Shown here: positions 44,965 through 54,178 of the stretch, in pieces | How the letters are laid out: the number at the start of each line of letters is the position of its first letter | Numbering within the stretch: position 1 is the stretch's first letter | NCBI RefSeq assembly: GCF_963674925.1 | Contig: NZ_OY771649.1 | Span: 186,001 to 250,000, forward strand | DNA length: 64,000 nucleotides | From: an uncultured Draconibacterium sp. | Lineage (GTDB): Bacteria > Bacteroidota > Bacteroidia > Bacteroidales > Prolixibacteraceae | Direction: 5' to 3' | Made by a program: the position numbers and the translations under genes | The notes under the pieces: model-generated | Seen by the model: only the letters and a program-made list of their open reading frames with translations | What the model was told of the DNA's origin: nothing | The model's database searches: none

Positions 44965-47900
44965 CTATTTTTTAATTGCCGGTGTAGGAAAAGGGGGAGG
45001 TGTTACTTCTTTTACTCCTTGTTCATCAATTCTTTTTAATACTTCTTTTACGGCACGTTCTAACTGAGGATCGTTACCTGCTTCAAGTGATTTCGTGTCT
45101 TGCTGTACCTCAATATCAGGCGCTACTCCTTTGTTTTCTGCAATCCACTCGTTGTTTATCGGATCGAAAACGGCGTTGTCGGGAGCGGTAAGAGCGCCAC
45201 CATCAACCAGGCTGTAATGTACTGATGATTTTACAAGGCCTCCCCAGGTTGTTGATCCAATAAGCAGACCTGCATTTTGCTGACGGAAAACCCACGGGAA
45301 GAAATCGCCACCGGAACCGCCTTTTTCGTTTATCAACAATACTTTTGGTCCTAAAATTCCGGCAGGCAGTTTGAATGGTTTTCCGTTTGGCACTTCGTTG
45401 GTTAGTGCTGCGCGTAGACTGCGTGTCATCAGGTCCACCATGTAATCGTCTAATAATCCGCCACCATTAAAACGTTCGTCAATCACTGCTCCCAACTTAT
45501 CTTGTTGGGCAAAAAAGTAACGGTTAAATGAGATAAACCCGGGACTACTGGTGTTTGGTACCCAAATGTAAGCCAGTTTTCCATCGGATAATTCATCTAC
45601 TTTTCGTCGGTTATCTTCTACCCATGCGCGTTGACGTAAGGCATTTTCGCTACGAATCGGTTTAACAGTTATTGTCCAGGCACTTTCAAAATCGGGCTTG
45701 TTGTTAATATGCAAAACGGTTTGCACACCCGAAGTGCCATCTAAGAACTTAAAAGGATTATCAGCTGCAGTCATTTCTTCACCATTTATGCCAACAATAA
45801 AATCACCTTCTGTAACTTTTAACCCGGGTTCTTCCAGGGGACTTGATAATTCGGGGTTCCAATTCTCGGTACTATAAATTCTGTCGATTTTCCATGCTCC
45901 TTTTTCCGGTACTAAATCAGCCCCCAGCAATCCTATGGAATTTCGTTCTGTTTCGGGATAGTCGCCGCCCATTACAAAACTATGGCCAACCGAAAGTTCC
46001 CCGTTCATTTGATCGAGAATATAGGTGAGATCGGCACGGTGTTTAATAAATGGAATAAGCGGCGCATAACGTTCGTGCACAACATCCCAGTCTCTTCCGT
46101 GAAGATTTGGATCGTAGAAGTAATCCCGTTCGTAACGCCAGGCTTCTTCAAAAATCTGACCCCATTCTTTCGAGCGGTCGAGTTTGGTTTTTAAGCTGAC
46201 GTTTAATGATTTTCCATCTTTGCCTGAAGCGCCGCTGGTTGCCATTATTTTCCATGACGAACCAAATTGTGCCAGCATTTTTTTCCCGTCGTTTGAAACA
46301 GTCATACTGCGTGCGCCGCTTGCAAATTCTTTAGCTTCCTTATCCTCAAGCGTGAATTTTTGAATGGTTACCCCCGGCTGATTAGGAACCGATTCAGCGA
46401 TAAAAACATTGCCTTCAGTACCGGTAAGTACTGCACGGTAATTTCTGTTAGGCATGGGTAAAGGGATGGTTCGCTCAGCAATATTTTCAAAATCGATTTT
46501 TATCGAGTCGTCTTTTTCTTCTAATTTTTTATCGTCTTTTTTATCCTGTTTATCTTCCTTTTTTGCGGACTCTTTATCTTCGGATTCTTCTTTTACTTCT
46601 TCTTCATCGCTTTTTAGTTTGAATGGCGAATCTTCGTCTTTCTGAAGATTTACGGCATACACACTGTATTTGGCATTTGCTGTCATCGAGCTGGTGTTCG
46701 CCCAACCCGAACCTAGTGCCAAATCGGTACTGGCCAGGAAGTAGAAATGTTTTTTGTCTTTGTCCCAGGCAGGAGAAAAAGCGTCGGCAAATGTGTTGGT
46801 TACTTTGTGGATGCTATTATCGTCGAGCGACCAAATGGTAATTTGTCTGAAATTATTCGAGGCAGATTTTGCATAAGCGAGCCATTTCGAGTCGGGTGAC
46901 CAGGTGAGGCCCATATCTCCACGTTCCAGATTATTGCCACCAATATCAATGGTTTCAATGGTTTCATCTTCAACGTTTACAACTCTTAATCGCACATCGT
47001 CGTCGGTAAAAGCAATAAATTTACCATCGGGCGACCATGTTGGTTCCCAGCCCAGTTTTGATTCACCAATTGATATACTTTTTGGTTCTTCCAGCCCGTT
47101 TTGATTGGCTATAAGCAAGGCGTAACCTTCGCCATTTTTATCTGAAAACCAAGCCAGCTGATCACCTTTTGGCGACCAAACAGGTGCACGGTCTGCCACA
47201 TCCGATGATTGTGTGATATTACGGGTATCACCATGTTCTTCAGGTACGGTAAATATTTCGCCACGTGCTTCAAAAATGGCACGTTTCCCGGTTGGAGATA
47301 ACGATGCTGAACGTGCAGAAGAACTTACATCTTCCCATTTTGTCTCGGCCCAAGGAAAGTCGCCAACAACATTAATCGAAAGTTTTTCTATCGCTTTTGT
47401 GTTTATATTCATGAGGTGCAAATAACCTTCACGCTCAAAAACCAGTTGGTCGCCTTTTCCGTCCAGCCATTTTACATCAGAGCCTTCAAACTTGGTCAAC
47501 TGCTCCAATTGTTTTGTTGCCGGGGTATACGACCAAATATTGGCAACAAAATCGCGGTCGGAAATAAAATAGATTTTATCGCCCAGCCAAAGCGGCTGAA
47601 TATCTGTGGTTTTTTCGTTGGGAATAAATTCTTCCGAAAAATCTTTCAGATCCAGAATTACAAGTGGTTTATTTTGTCCTCCACGATAGTCGCGCCACTC
47701 AATATCCCAGCGCGATACACGGTCGATAACAATTTTTTTTGCGTCAGGAGAAAAAGATCCGTCGTTGCCAAATTGTTTGGTAAGCAAAGTTGCCGGGCCG
47801 CCATCTTTTGGAATCGTCCACAAACGTCCGAAAGTGCTGGGAGCTGTTTCGCGTAACGAGGTGAAAAGAATATTTTCGCCATCAGGAGACCAGCCACAAA

Positions 47901-48225
47901 CTGTTGCCCCGCTTGGATGCCAGGTAATTCGAGTGGGAGTTCCTCCTTCAACCGGAACGGTGTAAACAGAAGTTACCCCGGAGCGGTTAGAGTTAAAAGC
48001 AATGGTTTTTCCGTCGGGAGAAAAACAAGGTTGGCTTTCAACAGCTCCTGTACTGGTGAGTCGAATGGTGTTGTTTGATGCTAAATCGCTTACCCAAACG
48101 TCACCTCCGTAGGTAAAAGCAACATGGGTGTCGCTAATGCTTGGTTGACGTAGTAATCTGGTTTCCTGCGAAAAGGACAAAAAGCCCATAGCAAGAAACA
48201 TCATTAATAGTGCTAGTTTTTGCAT
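44965..48225 (-). CDS. Tricorn-like S41 family serine protease
   Basis: This 1086-residue exported protease has a signal peptide (MQKLALLMMFLAMGFLSFS). About 520 residues of TolB/PD40 beta-propeller repeats follow (CFSPDGKTIAFNSNRSG, WSPDGENILFTS, and similar). Next is an acidic/basic low-complexity linker (~555-600, many E/K/D), then a second propeller, a C1/PDZ region (GDFIVGINGEEMTA) and the S41 domain with nucleophile Ser in EKGGSGGDFFPW (~972). It degrades periplasmic peptides. It is probably monocistronic. Confidence 0.93.
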   Translation of the reverse strand: MQKLALLMMFLAMGFLSFSQETRLLRQPSISDTHVAFTYGGDVWVSDLASNNTIRLTSTGAVESQPCFSPDGKTIAFNSNRSGVTSVYTVPVEGGTPTRITWHPSGATVCGWSPDGENILFTSLRETAPSTFGRLWTIPKDGGPATLLTKQFGNDGSFSPDAKKIVIDRVSRWDIEWRDYRGGQNKPLVILDLKDFSEEFIPNEKTTDIQPLWLGDKIYFISDRDFVANIWSYTPATKQLEQLTKFEGSDVKWLDGKGDQLVFEREGYLHLMNINTKAIEKLSINVVGDFPWAETKWEDVSSSARSASLSPTGKRAIFEARGEIFTVPEEHGDTRNITQSSDVADRAPVWSPKGDQLAWFSDKNGEGYALLIANQNGLEEPKSISIGESKLGWEPTWSPDGKFIAFTDDDVRLRVVNVEDETIETIDIGGNNLERGDMGLTWSPDSKWLAYAKSASNNFRQITIWSLDDNSIHKVTNTFADAFSPAWDKDKKHFYFLASTDLALGSGWANTSSMTANAKYSVYAVNLQKDEDSPFKLKSDEEEVKEESEDKESAKKEDKQDKKDDKKLEEKDDSIKIDFENIAERTIPLPMPNRNYRAVLTGTEGNVFIAESVPNQPGVTIQKFTLEDKEAKEFASGARSMTVSNDGKKMLAQFGSSWKIMATSGASGKDGKSLNVSLKTKLDRSKEWGQIFEEAWRYERDYFYDPNLHGRDWDVVHERYAPLIPFIKHRADLTYILDQMNGELSVGHSFVMGGDYPETERNSIGLLGADLVPEKGAWKIDRIYSTENWNPELSSPLEEPGLKVTEGDFIVGINGEEMTAADNPFKFLDGTSGVQTVLHINNKPDFESAWTITVKPIRSENALRQRAWVEDNRRKVDELSDGKLAYIWVPNTSSPGFISFNRYFFAQQDKLGAVIDERFNGGGLLDDYMVDLMTRSLRAALTNEVPNGKPFKLPAGILGPKVLLINEKGGSGGDFFPWVFRQQNAGLLIGSTTWGGLVKSSVHYSLVDGGALTAPDNAVFDPINNEWIAENKGVAPDIEVQQDTKSLEAGNDPQLERAVKEVLKRIDEQGVKEVTPPPFPTPAIKK

Positions 48226-48329
48226 GAATAATAATTTATTGTTTGAATGTATTGACGCTAAAATCTTTTTAAGAATACATAATAAAACAAAGTTTGTTCA
48301 CATTATTTCATAGGTAAACAACGTGCCGG

Positions 48330-48530
48330 CTAAATTACAATGTCAAAAATAGCGGGTATTCTTTTGATTGTTGATATTGGCGATTTGTTTTCAATAAATT
48401 GAAACTCCTCGCAGAAATCGATAATTGTTTCGGCAACGGGAAGTGTTTGTACTTCTTTGCAACAGGATTTTGGGTCGCAGTAATAAAATTTAGCGAGTTT
48501 GATTTGTAAATACGCTATTGCATCCTCCAG
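48330..48530 (-). other. Short open frame without a standard start, after the HtrA-like gene
   Basis: On the minus strand the frame from CTG (complement of 48528-48530) reads LEDAIAYLQIKLAKFYYCDP, then a Cys-containing stretch (SCCKE) and ends IPAIFDIVI at a TAG (48330-48332). It overlaps the end of the protease gene in the -1 frame and has no ATG, GTG or TTG. It looks protein-like in composition. It could be a broken gene, a frameshifted extension or a chance frame. Confidence 0.3.
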
Positions 48531-49540
48531 CTCAGGTGCTTTATTTCACCGTTCCTGAGAATCTTTACCGTGTAATTCTGTCCCGATTTCATGCTATTCA
48601 GGTAGTCGTAAAAGCGTGTTATATTTTCGATAGAGTCCAACGGAATATCATCAAACTGCAAAATGACATCGCCGCCGGCAAGAATTTCCATTTTCCCGAT
48701 CGTCATTTTTACATAACCGCCTTTTAAACCCATAAAATAGGCCGGCGAATTTTCGACAACCGCCTGAACCATTAGCGCACCTTCCTGAGGGATATTAAAA
48801 ATGTTGCAAAACTCAGCTGACATTGGAATAACATTGGTGCCAAACCAAATGCGTCCGGTTTGTAACAAAATTTCTTTGGTAATCGATGAGGTTGCAGCAA
48901 AGCCCAATCCTTCGAAACCTCCCGAAAACGACAAAATGGAACTTACAATTCCAACCACTTCGCCTTGCATATTAAACATCGGGCCACCGCTGTTACCTTT
49001 GTTAATCGATGCATCGGTTTGAAAAAACTCTTGCGACCGATTGTTATTGATTTCGTTTTTTTCAACGTGTTTACCACTTATTATTCCTCTTGAAACAGAA
49101 TGCTCCAGACCGAGTGGATTGCCAATGATAAATATATCGTCGCCAATGCGCATAGCATCCGAATCGCCGATTTTTGCCGGAGGAATATGAGCGGCCACTT
49201 CGGTAAGCTGAAGAAGCGCAACGTCGGCCGTTTGATCGATACGACGAATGGTGGCTTCGGAGCTGGTACCGTCGGCAAAAACCACCTGAATTTTCGAGGC
49301 ATCGGCAACAACGTGCGCCGCAGTCAGTATATAAATTTTCTTTTCGCCTACCAACACTCCCGAACCCATTCCGTGGTCATCAGTATAACCGTTTGGGTTA
49401 CCTAATCCTGTATTTCGTTTTTGTAATACCTGGATAGTTACAACACTTTGGTTAACTTCTGCAACAAGATCGGCAAAGGATTGTGCCACTGATGTTAAGC
49501 AACTTAAGAGTAAAATGGTAAGCGTGAAAGTTTTTAGCAT
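48515..49540 (-). CDS. HtrA/DegP-like trypsin-fold serine protease with PDZ domain
   Basis: This 341-residue periplasmic protein has a signal peptide (MLKTFTLTILLLSCLTSVAQ). Catalytic triad: His76 (LTAAHVVAD), Asp106 (ADVALLQL) and Ser184 (KGNSGGPMF). A PDZ-like domain (~245-335, KGGYVKMTIGKMEILAGGDVIL) ends the protein. It acts in envelope quality control. It is upstream of the short startless frame. Confidence 0.93.
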   Translation of the reverse strand: MLKTFTLTILLLSCLTSVAQSFADLVAEVNQSVVTIQVLQKRNTGLGNPNGYTDDHGMGSGVLVGEKKIYILTAAHVVADASKIQVVFADGTSSEATIRRIDQTADVALLQLTEVAAHIPPAKIGDSDAMRIGDDIFIIGNPLGLEHSVSRGIISGKHVEKNEINNNRSQEFFQTDASINKGNSGGPMFNMQGEVVGIVSSILSFSGGFEGLGFAATSSITKEILLQTGRIWFGTNVIPMSAEFCNIFNIPQEGALMVQAVVENSPAYFMGLKGGYVKMTIGKMEILAGGDVILQFDDIPLDSIENITRFYDYLNSMKSGQNYTVKILRNGEIKHLSWRMQ

Positions 49541-49754
49541 GATTTGTTGTTGTTAAGTATGATCTTACAATATACAGCATTTCTGTTTTACAATAATAAA
49601 AACAACGCCATTAAATCACTTTTTTCTCCGACATTTTTGCTGCCCAGAATTCATTTTCTGAACTCTTTTGATTTCAAAATGTTAACAGATGTTAAAATAT
49701 ATATGGTGATTTTAGATTGTGTTTCGTATCACTTAACCATAAATTTTTATGCTT

Positions 49755-49762
49755 TACCTTTG
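49755..49762 (+). promoter_or_regulatory. Putative -7 element for the TSUP-led cluster
   Basis: TACCTTTG matches TAnnTTTG, about 78 bp before the TSUP gene start. No -33 box was clear. Confidence 0.35.
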
Positions 49763-49840
49763 AATTTTGAATTAGACTTGTTTTAAATACTGCGGTTGAG
49801 TCATATAATTTTTAATTTTAACTAACCGTAAAAATAAATT

Positions 49841-50638
49841 ATGATTTTTAATTCTTCATTTGAAAATATCTACCTGATTTTACCCTTAATTGGCTTTGTA
49901 ATAGGACTTTTTGGTACCATTCTTGGAGGAGGCGGAGGCTTTTTCTTTTTGCCGGTGCTTACTCTAATTATAGGTGTGCCGGCGCACACAGCCGTTGCAA
50001 CTTCGCTGGCAGCAACCTTACCGATTGGTTTGGTGGGCTCGTGGGGGCACTACCGAAAAGGAAATATCGATACCAATACCGGAGCCTTATTTAGTATTGC
50101 CGGAATTGTTGGAGCTTTACTGGGAGCCCGTGTAACAAATTTAATTTCGGAGCCGCAATTAAAGATTCTGTTTGGTGTGTATTCCATTCTGATAGCGATA
50201 AATATGCTGGTTGCCAGTGTGCGAAAATACAAGGAAGTTCAAGACGAAGAAAGTAAAGCTAAGCTGAAAGCAGTTCGTATTGGAAAAGGCTCATTTTTTG
50301 GCTTAACCGCGGGTTTGATTGCCGGAACATTTGGAACCAGCGGAACAGCACCGATTATTGCCGGATTGTTTTCGATGCGACTACCAGTAAAATTAGTGGT
50401 TGGTACATCGTTACTGGTGGTTTTTGTTAACACCGTTTTTGCGGCTGGTGCACACTTTTTAATGGGTAGTATTGACCTTACTCTTATTGCTTTTCTTACA
50501 TCCGGTTCGGTAATTGGTGCGTTTTTGGGGCCGCGGCTGTTCTCGAAAGCAAAAATTGGAAAATCGGAGAAAAAAGTGAAGTACGTGTATGCAGCAGTAG
50601 TTGCGGCAATCGGTATTTTAATGATAGTAAACAGATAA
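49841..50638 (+). CDS. TSUP-family transporter (TauE/SafE)
   Basis: This 265-residue inner-membrane protein has about eight helices in two homologous halves: GFVIGLFGTILGGGGGFFFLPV with HTAVATSLAATLPIG, and GLTAGLIAGTFGTSGTAPII with VKLVVGTSLLVVF. The family exports or imports sulfite, sulfoacetate, taurine-related or other small anions. It is the first gene of the cluster and ends one base before the CdsA-like start, so it is co-transcribed with it. Substrate not determined. Confidence 0.93.
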   Translation: MIFNSSFENIYLILPLIGFVIGLFGTILGGGGGFFFLPVLTLIIGVPAHTAVATSLAATLPIGLVGSWGHYRKGNIDTNTGALFSIAGIVGALLGARVTNLISEPQLKILFGVYSILIAINMLVASVRKYKEVQDEESKAKLKAVRIGKGSFFGLTAGLIAGTFGTSGTAPIIAGLFSMRLPVKLVVGTSLLVVFVNTVFAAGAHFLMGSIDLTLIAFLTSGSVIGAFLGPRLFSKAKIGKSEKKVKYVYAAVVAAIGILMIVNR

Positions 50639-50639
50639 C

Positions 50640-51368
50640 ATGATTTTAACTATATACATATTCATTTTGTCGTATTTTCTGCTTGGTGCAGTTGGATTCT
50701 TTTTCATTAACCGGAAAAAGGAAAAAGCAGTGGCCCAAAAAAGCTGGACAAAATTCATCAGCTATTTTATTATTATCCACATTCTGTTTTTTAGCATCAC
50801 AATAAAACCTGTATTTTTCCAGGTTTTGGTTGGTATAATATTGTTGGCAGGTGCTTTCGAGCTTATCAGGCTTTTTATAAAAGCAGATTACAAACCATCG
50901 GGCTTTGTAATCATTTCCCTGCTTATCTATACCGTTTTGGGGGCAGGATTGTGGATGTTTGGGGCTATGGATAACAAACTGGTGCTTTTTGCCTTTCTGA
51001 TCCTATCGATATTTGATGCGTTTAGCCAGATCTCGGGACAGCTTTGGGGAAAAACAAAAATTGCACCTGAAATCAGTCCCAATAAAACCATTGGAGGAAC
51101 TGTTGGTGGTGCTTTGTTTGCTTTCGCAAGCGGCTTTTTTCTTCACGGATTATATGACAATAAATGGTATATGATTGCCGGGCTTACACTCGGAATAATT
51201 GTGTTTGCCTTTTTAGGTGACATTGCTGCTTCGTTGTACAAAAGGAAATTTGGAGTAAAAGATTACAGCAACTTAATACCGGGGCACGGCGGTTTTCTCG
51301 ACCGCTTTGACAGTTTAATTACCGGAGGCGCCTGGGTTACATTTTTTTTTCTGCTGATTGGTTCTTAA
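50640..51368 (+). CDS. CdsA-like phosphatidate cytidylyltransferase
   Basis: This 242-residue multi-pass protein has the CDS signature at residues ~198-223 (SLYKRKFGVKDYSN then PGHGGFLDRFD). The family makes CDP-activated lipids from CTP and phosphatidate. It is slightly short for CdsA. Its ATG follows the TSUP stop by one base. With the CDP-alcohol phosphotransferase three genes on, it suggests a CDP-lipid route. It may be a paralogue of a housekeeping CdsA elsewhere. Confidence 0.93.
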   Translation: MILTIYIFILSYFLLGAVGFFFINRKKEKAVAQKSWTKFISYFIIIHILFFSITIKPVFFQVLVGIILLAGAFELIRLFIKADYKPSGFVIISLLIYTVLGAGLWMFGAMDNKLVLFAFLILSIFDAFSQISGQLWGKTKIAPEISPNKTIGGTVGGALFAFASGFFLHGLYDNKWYMIAGLTLGIIVFAFLGDIAASLYKRKFGVKDYSNLIPGHGGFLDRFDSLITGGAWVTFFFLLIGS

Positions 51369-51501
51369 CTTGAACATTTCAGGAGGGGATAATAACAGTT
51401 CGATCAATAAATGAAGTGGCGAAACTAATTTGGCGATAACTTTGTTTATTGAAAACGGAGCGGGATTTATAGGGAAGATAACCAGAGAATAGAATATTTT
51501 T

Positions 51502-52176
51502 ATGGGAAACACTATTACGCTGTCAGTAGTATATTTTATTGCAATAATATTATTACTGGCTTTTAACGAACTTAACTACCGACGACTAAAAGTAAAAGGC
51601 GAGTTTACACGAAAGTTCGCGCACTTTACTGCCACCATCGCCGTGGTACCCTTTCCATACATCTTTTCAAGTCATTGGTACGTGTTTGTACTGGCTTTAA
51701 TATTTTTTGCAGCCTTGTTTATAACACAATACAGTAAACAGCTGAATTCGATTCACGATATCGACCGGAAATCGATTGGTAGTTACCTGTTACCGGCATC
51801 CATTTATCTTACATTTTTACTATCGGATTTGCTCGACAGTAAATTTATTTTCATCCTACCCATGCTGATTTTGGGAATCAGCGACCCGATGGCAGCGATT
51901 GTGGGAATGAGCTTTAAAACAAACAATCATAAAATAAAAATATTTGGCATCGATACCGGAAAATCAATTTTCGGATCGGGTGCCTTTTTGCTTACCAGCT
52001 TTATTATCAGCCTGCTGGCTTTGTATTTTAATCGAGGCGTTTTCGATTTGAAAACCTTTTACGTTGGGCTGGCAGTAGCTATAGTTAGCACATTGGCAGA
52101 ATTACTCAGTTGGCGTGGATCCGACAATTTAACCATCCCTCTTGGAGCTGCATTTACAATTTTACTTTTAATGTAA
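51502..52176 (+). CDS. Dolichol/phytol-kinase-like lipid-alcohol kinase
   Basis: This 224-residue protein has six to seven membrane helices. It carries the family's RKxxH pattern (EFTRKFAHFTATIAVVPFPY) near residues 35-50 and a SDPMAAIVG segment (~127-135), as in phytol kinase/SEC59/DGK1-type CTP-dependent kinases. It would phosphorylate a long-chain alcohol or diacylglycerol. Annotation by pattern; the substrate is inference. Confidence 0.78.
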   Translation: MGNTITLSVVYFIAIILLLAFNELNYRRLKVKGEFTRKFAHFTATIAVVPFPYIFSSHWYVFVLALIFFAALFITQYSKQLNSIHDIDRKSIGSYLLPASIYLTFLLSDLLDSKFIFILPMLILGISDPMAAIVGMSFKTNNHKIKIFGIDTGKSIFGSGAFLLTSFIISLLALYFNRGVFDLKTFYVGLAVAIVSTLAELLSWRGSDNLTIPLGAAFTILLLM

Positions 52177-52308
52177 ATATGTATTATGTAGTGACGATGC
52201 TGGTATTTCTGCTAAAAAAAGAGTAATTTGTATATAGTAAAACAGAAATTAGAGAAAACTGAATAGCTAAGTGGGGATTTTTAGCGTCTCCGAATCAAAT
52301 ATTACGTC

Positions 52309-53418
52309 ATGAAGAAAATTGTTATAAACGGAGCAAACGGTTATGTCGCTTCAAATTTTATAAACGAATTATTGTCAGAGAACTACAAGGTAGTTGCGCT
52401 CGCACGCAGTAATAAAAAATATACTGCCGAAGAGCGGGTGAAAGCTGCCTTGAAAGAAATGAAAGGTGGGGAGGATGTTGATTTTACAAATCTGGAAGTT
52501 CACGATTATTCGTTATTTGAAATCAATTTTGCACTGCAGGAAAGTGAGTTGAAGACCATTTTCGGGGGAAAAGTCGATTACTTTCATTTTGCGGCAAGTT
52601 TAAAATTTGATATAAAATCGAAAGAAGAGATATTTGGAACAAATTTACAGGGAGTAACCAATTCGGTTAATACTTTTCAGAAATATTCATCAAAAGATTC
52701 TCGCTTTTATTTTGTGAGCACAGCCTACTCGTGCGGTCGTATTGATGAGCCGTTTAAAGAAAAATTCTACGAAAATGCAGAGATTGATGCTTTCCGGAAT
52801 TACTACGAGCAATCGAAACGATATGCCGAAAATGTAATAAAAGATTACATCGATAATAAAGGATTAAACGCTTGTATTTTGCGACTGTCGCAGGTGGTTG
52901 GAAATAACAAAACTGGTGTAACAAAAACCGATTATGGTATTTTCGATTTTTCGAAGCGGGTACAAAACCTGGCAAAAAAATACCCTGATAGTGTAATTCG
53001 CTTAAAAGTTGATCCGGATTCTACTCAAAATCTTATTCCTATCGATACCGCAGTAACTTACCTGATGAGTGCTGTAAAAGCCGAGCAGGTGCCGGTTATT
53101 CTAAATTTAATCGCCAAAAGCTCGGTGAAAAATTCAGATATATTGGGAAGCATCAGCAGTTTAATGCCGATTAGCCTCGTGCCTGACATGACTTTGGAGA
53201 AGGAACAAATGAATTCGCTCGAGCGGATTATGGCAATCGGCATGTCGTTTACAGGCGCCTACATCGATACCAATATTGCTTTCGATACAACCAATCTCGA
53301 CTCGATTGTTGAGGAGGAAGTGAGTGAGGTAACTGCCGAATCGATACATCGTATGCTTAGCTATTTCCTGTATGATGGATCAGACCAGCAGGAAAACGAA
53401 ATAAAAGCAGCGGTATAA
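52309..53418 (+). CDS. Extended SDR, acyl-CoA/thioester-reductase-like
   Basis: This 369-residue NAD(P)-binding protein starts MKKIVINGANGYVASNF. It has DYFHFAASLKFDIK, YFVSTAYSCGR and the catalytic Y-x-x-x-K (YYEQSKRYAE, ~residues 160-169), followed by RLSQVVGNN. The VSTAY and AAS..F patterns are those of fatty-acyl-CoA/thioester reductases (NAD_binding_4). It has no N-terminal signal. Conversion of an acyl group to an aldehyde or alcohol would fit the lipid-alcohol kinase before it; that is inference. Confidence 0.8.
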   Translation: MKKIVINGANGYVASNFINELLSENYKVVALARSNKKYTAEERVKAALKEMKGGEDVDFTNLEVHDYSLFEINFALQESELKTIFGGKVDYFHFAASLKFDIKSKEEIFGTNLQGVTNSVNTFQKYSSKDSRFYFVSTAYSCGRIDEPFKEKFYENAEIDAFRNYYEQSKRYAENVIKDYIDNKGLNACILRLSQVVGNNKTGVTKTDYGIFDFSKRVQNLAKKYPDSVIRLKVDPDSTQNLIPIDTAVTYLMSAVKAEQVPVILNLIAKSSVKNSDILGSISSLMPISLVPDMTLEKEQMNSLERIMAIGMSFTGAYIDTNIAFDTTNLDSIVEEEVSEVTAESIHRMLSYFLYDGSDQQENEIKAAV

Positions 53419-53478
53419 ATCATTTTTATTTTACCAACTAAATTTTAGGTTTACACCAGTTAAGTTTAAACGAGGATT

Positions 53479-54075
53479 ATGAAGAAAATTTTTGTACGTG
53501 GCGAGAATATCGTAAATCTGCCAAATGCGATTAGTTTATACCGTTTATTAGCATTTCCTGTAATTTTTTATGCCGCTCTTGTAGGTAAAGAGCCACTGTT
53601 TGTATGGTTGCTTTGTATTAGCCTGGTAAGCGATGTTGCCGACGGAAACCTGGCACGTTACCTAAAACTTCAAACACATTTTGGTGCCGCGCTTGATAAC
53701 CTGGCCGATATTTGTACTTATGCAATGGCCATTTTAGGTCTGTTTGTGTTTAAGTGGGCCGATATTGAACCACACAGCTGGTTTTTATTTCTCTTCCTGG
53801 GATTATTTGTAGTTAGTTACATTGTGTCGTTTGCGCGTTTCGGAAAAATTCCGGGATTACATCTGTATTCAGCCGTTTCGGCCGGATATGTACAAAGTAT
53901 ATTCTTTTTTGTATTGTTTGTATTCGGGTTCTATACCTGGTTTTTCTACCTCGCAGTAGGGTGGGGAATTGTAGCCTACACCGAAAAGATATTTGTCCTC
54001 TTTAAACTCGATGATATAAAGATCGGGGTGAAGGGGCTTTATTGGTTAATAAAAGCTCAAAAAGAAGCAAAATAA
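53479..54075 (+). CDS. CDP-alcohol phosphatidyltransferase
   Basis: This 198-residue membrane enzyme carries the full catalytic motif D52xxD55G56xxA59R60, then G69xxxD73xxxD77 (SDVADGNLAR ... GAALDNLAD). It transfers a phospho-alcohol between CDP-lipid and an acceptor alcohol. It could make phosphatidyl-glycerol-phosphate, -serine, -inositol or another headgroup lipid; the sequence does not decide. A strong terminator follows, so it closes the lipid part of the cluster. Confidence 0.94.
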   Translation: MKKIFVRGENIVNLPNAISLYRLLAFPVIFYAALVGKEPLFVWLLCISLVSDVADGNLARYLKLQTHFGAALDNLADICTYAMAILGLFVFKWADIEPHSWFLFLFLGLFVVSYIVSFARFGKIPGLHLYSAVSAGYVQSIFFFVLFVFGFYTWFFYLAVGWGIVAYTEKIFVLFKLDDIKIGVKGLYWLIKAQKEAK

Positions 54076-54079
54076 TTAC

Positions 54080-54108
54080 AAGCCACATTCTTCGGATGTG
54101 GCTTTTTT
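54080..54108 (+). terminator. Intrinsic terminator of the lipid cluster
   Basis: AGCCACATTC-TTCG-GATGTGGCT followed by T6: a strong stem with a UUCG loop, 5 bp after the CDP-alcohol phosphotransferase stop. Confidence 0.85.
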
Positions 54109-54121
54109 GTTTCCCAAAGTA

Positions 54122-54154
54122 TTTGATTTTAACGGGTGTAAAGTCGTATCTTTG
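54122..54154 (+). promoter_or_regulatory. Bacteroidota-type promoter for the Omp85-like pair
   Basis: TTTG (54122-54125), 21-bp spacer, TATCTTTG (54147-54154) fit the -33/-7 consensus. Lies between the lipid-cluster terminator and the TTG start at 54179. Confidence 0.7.
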
Positions 54155-54178
54155 ATTAAATCAAAATGCACCTGACTC

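Noticed and set aside
49841..54075. Sulfonolipid (capnine) synthesis cluster
   Set aside because: No cysteate acyltransferase or PLP enzyme of that route is present; the TSUP gene alone does not support it.
49841..54075. Inositol-phospholipid cluster
   Set aside because: No myo-inositol-phosphate synthase or inositol phosphatase is encoded nearby.
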